NCBI GenBank assembly: GCA_944320985.1 | Contig: CALUJN010000079.1 | Span: 1-64,000 of the forward strand | Reading direction: 5' to 3' | DNA length: 64,000 nt | Source of the DNA: an uncultured Alistipes sp. | GTDB lineage: Bacteria > Bacteroidota > Bacteroidia > Bacteroidales > Rikenellaceae | In this document: positions 60,082-64,000 of the stretch, piece after piece | Numbering within the stretch: position 1 is the stretch's first letter | Layout: each line of letters starts with the position of its first letter | The notes under the pieces: generated by a model | What the model was told of the DNA's origin: nothing | The model's input: only the letters and a program-made list of their open reading frames with translations | Database searches by the model: none | Program-made: the position numbers and the translations under genes

Positions 60082-63000
60082 TTAGAAGGTAAGATTCAGT
60101 CCGACCGAATAGATCCGTGAGAGCGGGTAGCAACCCCAGTCGAATCCGGGCATCAGGTTGCTGCTCTTGTAGGATACCTCCGGGTTGTAGCCGCGGTACG
60201 GGGTGATGGTGAAGAGGTTGTCACCACTGAAATAGACGCGGCACGAGGCGATATGGAGCTTGTTCATCCAGCGCTGGGGCAGCGTATAGCCCAGGGTGAT
60301 GTTCGCACAGCGGAAGAACGAGGCATCCTCGACATAGTAGGACGAGAGTTTGAGCGACGTATTGGGCGTCGAGATACGCGAAGCGATGGGGACGTTGTTG
60401 CGTCCGGGCTGCTCGTCGGAGATGTAACGGTCGGCGACGATGGCGTACTGGTTGCCCGAGCCCTCCATGTTGTAGAGATAGTAGTCCTGGAAGTTGATGA
60501 CCTCGCCGCCATAGGAGTAGGCGAAGCTGGCGCTGAAATCAATGCCTTTCCACGAAAGACTGGTCGAGAACCCGCCCGTGAAATCGGGATAGGCGTCACC
60601 GATGATGGTCTTGTCGTCGGTGGTGATCAGACCGTCACCGTTGACATCCTCCCAGATGACGTTTCCGTAGGAGAGCGCGTCGAGCGAATAGGACGACACG
60701 GCCGGACCTTTCAGCTCGTAGCCTTCGGGGAACTTGTTGCCGTTTTGGAGATAGATTTCACGGTCGAGGAGCGCATTGGCGTAGTCGGCCTTCGACATGA
60801 TGCCGATGGCGTTGTATCCGTAGAACGACCCGATCGGATAGCCCTCCTTGGTGATGTGCGAACCCACGGAGCGCTCCGACGTGGAGATGATGTCGTCGAG
60901 TCCGCCCATGCTGACCACCTTGTTGCGGTTGACCGAGATGTTGGTGCTGAAATTCCAGTTGACCTTTCCGGTGAGCAGGCGGGCATCGAGCTGGAGGTCG
61001 AAACCGCGGTTGCGGATCTTCGCGGCGCTGAGGTTCGTCTTGGTGGAGGTGGCGCCGGAGATCGAGGAGATGGGATAGTCGTAGAGAATATCCGAAGAGA
61101 TCGAGTTGTAGTAGTTTCCGATGATGTTCAACCGGCCGTTGAAGAATCCGAGGTCGATACCGAGGGGAAGTATCCCCAGCGGCTGTCGACGCCGAAGCGC
61201 GAGGAGCCATCGGCGCGGAACGATGCGGTGAACGTATACCGGTCGTCGAAGGAATAGTTCAGACGGGTGAGGAACGACATCATCGACCAGGCGGCCTTCC
61301 GCGTATCGTAGAGTTTGATATCCGTGGCCTCGGAGCCGTGAGCCGTGACCTCATGGATGCGGTCATCGGCAAAGCCCGTAGCCTCGACACCCAACCGGTC
61401 GTAGGTCTTCTTTTGGAGCGTATATCCGGCCAGGGCGTCGAAATGGTGGCGTCCGAAATCCTTCTTGTAGCTGAGCGTGAACTCACCCAGGCGGTCAACA
61501 TCGTAGGTCGAGGTCGTGCGGGCGATGTTGTAGGGCTTCAGGGCGTCGCTGTACGCCACGGCGGAATCGCGTCCGAGGCTCATCGGACGGTAGTAGAAAT
61601 AGCGATAGTTGTACCACTGCTGTCCGAGCCGTGCCGAAAGTTTCAGATCGGGAATGATCTCGTAAACCAGATTGGCATTGAGGTTGTGCCGCGACATTTT
61701 CTCCTGAATGTCGAGTTCATGGGCGATGGCCAGCGGGTTTTCAGGGAAGTTGATGCCCCAGTCATTCTTCATGGCGATCATGGCACTGCGGGCATAGTCA
61801 CCGTTCTCATCATAGGCGGGGAAGTTCGGCAGATACATCAGGGCACTCTGGATCACGCCATCGTTGATCATGCGGCCTTCGGCCTGTACGACGCGGTTCT
61901 TGGCATCATACATCGAGTAGCTCAGGCTCACCGAGAAACGTTTCGTGATCTGGGCATCGAGGTTCAGCCGGGCATTGATCCGGTTGTGGTTCGACGGCGA
62001 GATGATACCGTCCTGATCCATGTAGCCGACGCTGGCCATGTAGCGGATGGCTTTCGTACCGCCCGTGACGGAGATGTTGTGGCGCATGATGCCGGCATTG
62101 GAGAAGAGTTCATCCTGCCAGTCGGTATCGTATTGCGGAGTGACGGGCGTCCGGGTCGTGAAGTCGTAGAACATCTCGGGGATTCCGACTTCAGCCAGGG
62201 AGAAACCTTTGGCGGCACGTACCGAATTGTCGTCATAAGGGCTCCACGACACGCCGGCAGCCGTGGCACGCAGCCGGTAGGAGTTGTTGCGGGCGTCGAT
62301 TAACAGATCGCGAAACTGCGTGGCGTTCAACAGATCAACCTTGTGATCGAGCTGCTGGATACCATACGAGAAGTCATATTGGTGGTGATCAGCACGACAC
62401 CCGAGACACCACGCGAGCCGTAGATTGCGGCCGAAGCGGCGTCTTTGAGGATGTCGATCGACTCAATGTCGTTCGGGTTGATGTAGACATCCTCCGAAGC
62501 GGGATAACCGTCGATCACATAGAGCGGGTCGCTGCTGGCCGAGAGGGAGTTGACACCGCGGACGCGGATCGTCACCCCATCACCGGGGGCACCGCTGGTC
62601 TGATGCACCTCGACACCGGCGACCTTTCCGACGAGCGACTGTCCGACGGTGGGCGCCGTCACGGAGAGTTCACTGGCCTTGACGCTGGCGATCGAGCCCG
62701 TAAAGTCGCTCTTACGCATGGGCGTGTAACCGACGACCACCACTTCGGAGATCTGCTTGTTGTCCTCTTCGAGGGTGATGTCGATGACCGCCCGGGTTCC
62801 GACCTTCACCTCGCGGGTATTGTAGCCGAGGAAGGCGAACGATAGGGTCTGCCCGGGCTCTGCAGCGATCGAATAGTCGCCGTCGAGACCGGTGACATTA
62901 CCGCTGCCGGTCTCCTTGACGATCACGCTGGCTCCGACAACGGGGTCGCCGGCCGCAGTGGTCACCCGACCGGTGATCATGCCCTTCTGCGACTTTTCGG

Positions 63001-63361
63001 CACGGGCGGCTGCGGTCCCGTTGCTGACGGCGGGAGCAAGGATCACGCGGTTGCCCTCGATCCGGGCTTTGAGATGCTGGGGTCCGAGCACCCGGTCGAC
63101 AATCGAGACGATATCCTCGGATTCGGCCTTGATGCTCACGATCGCCATAAGGTCGATCTCGGCATTGTTATAAGCAAAGGTGTAGTTGCTGCGGGACTCC
63201 ACTTCGGCGAGGAAGGTCTTCACCGAAACATTCCGCAAATCAATTGAAATTGTCCGGGTCTGTGCGACGGCGATCACCACGCTCAACGACAAGACCAACG
63301 AGACAAGGATTTTCGGGACAAGGGACTTGCGCCCAAACTGATTGGGTCCTTCATGTTTCAT
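60082..63361 (-). pseudogene. SusC/RagA TonB-dependent transporter with STN domain, broken by two deletions
   Basis: The N-terminus has a signal-anchor segment, an STN domain (ISIDLRNVSVKTFLAEVES, about 38-105), a carboxypeptidase-like domain and a plug (VGYTPMRKSDFTGSIASV; IDILKDAASAAIYGSRG). After VVLITTN the frame is lost near 62375-62380. The continuing barrel sequence (YDFSYGIQQLDHKVDLL) is in another frame and the expected Lys/Gly-rich link of about 8-10 residues is missing. A second break near 61150-61160 joins WGYFPSVS directly to IDLGFFNGRLNI, skipping about 110-130 residues normally found in the barrel. The remainder runs to the canonical end IYSVGLNLTF. Both junctions are deletions, not single-base slips. 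The STN domain and the adjacent FecR imply sigma/anti-sigma control. Without these deletions the protein would be about 1,200 residues. Confidence 0.88.
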
Positions 63362-63458
63362 AGGTAAATAAGGTTTAAATTCAGACAGTAGTTTTTTCGA
63401 AAATCGTTTTCCGGCGAGGCCGGAGATCAGGCGGATGATTCCATAGATTGGTTCATGT

Positions 63459-64000
63459 TTATTTGTGAATGATTATGTGATGTCGGTCGATTTGCCGGCA
63501 ATGGTAACGGGTGAGGTTTTCGATGATGCGGAGTGTTTCATCGAGGGTTTCGGGGCGCAGGGTGAAGGAGAGGCGCACCGAGGCATCAACGTCGGGAGCA
63601 ATCTGAATCCGGATATTGTACCAGTGCTCCAGATTAACGGCAATCTCTTCAAGGGTTTTGTTCTCGAAGACGATCGAATCGCCGGTCCAACTGCAATAGT
63701 TGTCGGCAGCGACATTGCGGACGGTCATGCGACCGGTCGCGGCATCGAACGAGCAGTTTTGATCGGGACGGAGTCTCACGCTTTTTTCCAGCCGGGTATG
63801 TTCGACCTCGACGGACCCTGACTGAAGAGTCACCTCTTCCACCCCGAGTTTGACGATATGGCTGGCATTGAAGCGGGTTCCGAGGACCCGGACGCGGAGA
63901 TCGCCCATCTCGACTTCGAAGGGAGCCAGCGTGTCGCGCTTCACGTCGAAGAAGGCTTCGCCCTCGAGCCGGACGTGGCGGACGCCGCCGTCGGCGAAGG
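63459..64000 (-). CDS. FecR-family anti-sigma factor (5' end outside the window)
   Basis: The C-terminal part of a FecR-type protein runs off the right edge. The visible frame contains VRHVRLEGEAFFDVKRD and FEVEMGDLRVRVLGTRFNAS, the classic FecR core. LQSGSVEVEH and VRLRPDQNCSFDAATGRM follow, then a C-terminal STN-like tail (LEEIAVNLEHWYNIRIQIAP...ETLDETLRIIENLTRYHCRQI). FecR proteins sit in the inner membrane and hold an ECF sigma factor until the STN domain of a loaded transporter signals. Here it lies 97 nt upstream of an STN-bearing SusC. The sigma-factor gene is expected just beyond the edge. Confidence 0.9.
   Translation of the reverse strand, partial: FADGGVRHVRLEGEAFFDVKRDTLAPFEVEMGDLRVRVLGTRFNASHIVKLGVEEVTLQSGSVEVEHTRLEKSVRLRPDQNCSFDAATGRMTVRNVAADNYCSWTGDSIVFENKTLEEIAVNLEHWYNIRIQIAPDVDASVRLSFTLRPETLDETLRIIENLTRYHCRQIDRHHIIIHK

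Noticed and set aside
58597..60120. Open frame of 507 codons on the plus strand opposite susD
   Set aside because: It is antisense to a clear SusD gene and shows no domain or signal.

Overview
The window looks like chromosomal DNA of a gut Bacteroidales bacterium, most like an Alistipes-type genome. The reasons are SusC/SusD outer-membrane pairs, a hybrid two-component regulator, Ser-type sulfatases, lipoproteins with Cys lipoboxes, a MurF-Alr fusion, and -7 boxes of the Bacteroidetes form TAnnTTTG. The genus is an inference from style and base composition, not a measured match.

Region A (about 0.6-21.2 kb, minus strand, moderate GC) is a complete polysaccharide utilization locus. In transcription order it holds two fimbrillin-like surface lipoproteins, SusC, SusD, a GH30-like lipoprotein, an 826-residue lipoprotein of unknown family, a LacZ-type GH2 beta-galactosidase, a clan GH-A (arabinofuranosidase-like) lipoprotein and a hybrid two-component regulator. 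The enzymes suggest a galactose-rich, possibly arabinose-decorated glycan.

Region B (about 21.7-35.4 kb, minus strand) is a mosaic of further glycan genes: two GH2 enzymes, an alpha/beta esterase, three sulfatases and a propeller-type sensor/AraC regulator. It looks decayed. One sulfatase is truncated, one sulfatase and one GH2 have their signal peptide out of frame, and the regulator has an in-frame TGA and lacks the end of its DNA-binding domain. Base composition changes sharply between neighbours; one GH2 is clearly AT-rich.

Region C (about 36-50 kb, GC-rich) is housekeeping: flavodiiron protein, UDP-glucose dehydrogenase, a Bcr/CflA exporter, then on the minus strand a MutL operon (membrane protein, MutL, rhomboid, membrane-anchored EEP protein, YhcH), DnaJ/GrpE, an RsmI-like methyltransferase and MurF-Alr.

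Region D (about 50.2-64.0 kb, minus strand, GC-rich) is the most interesting part. It is one tightly packed operon: FecR anti-sigma factor (cut by the window edge), SusC with an STN domain, SusD, a PKD-domain glycerophosphodiester phosphodiesterase lipoprotein, a PKD/beta-propeller lipoprotein, a surface EEP phosphodiesterase lipoprotein, a second glycerophosphodiesterase, a second EEP enzyme and a GlpT-like organophosphate transporter. Together these make a logical pathway for capturing, importing and cleaving glycerophosphodiesters (deacylated phospholipids or glycerol-phosphate teichoic acids) down to glycerol-3-phosphate: a SusCD locus aimed at phosphodiesters instead of sugars. In this sequence its SusC carries two out-of-frame deletions and its propeller protein a frameshift at a G7 run, so this copy may be inactive or polymorphic.
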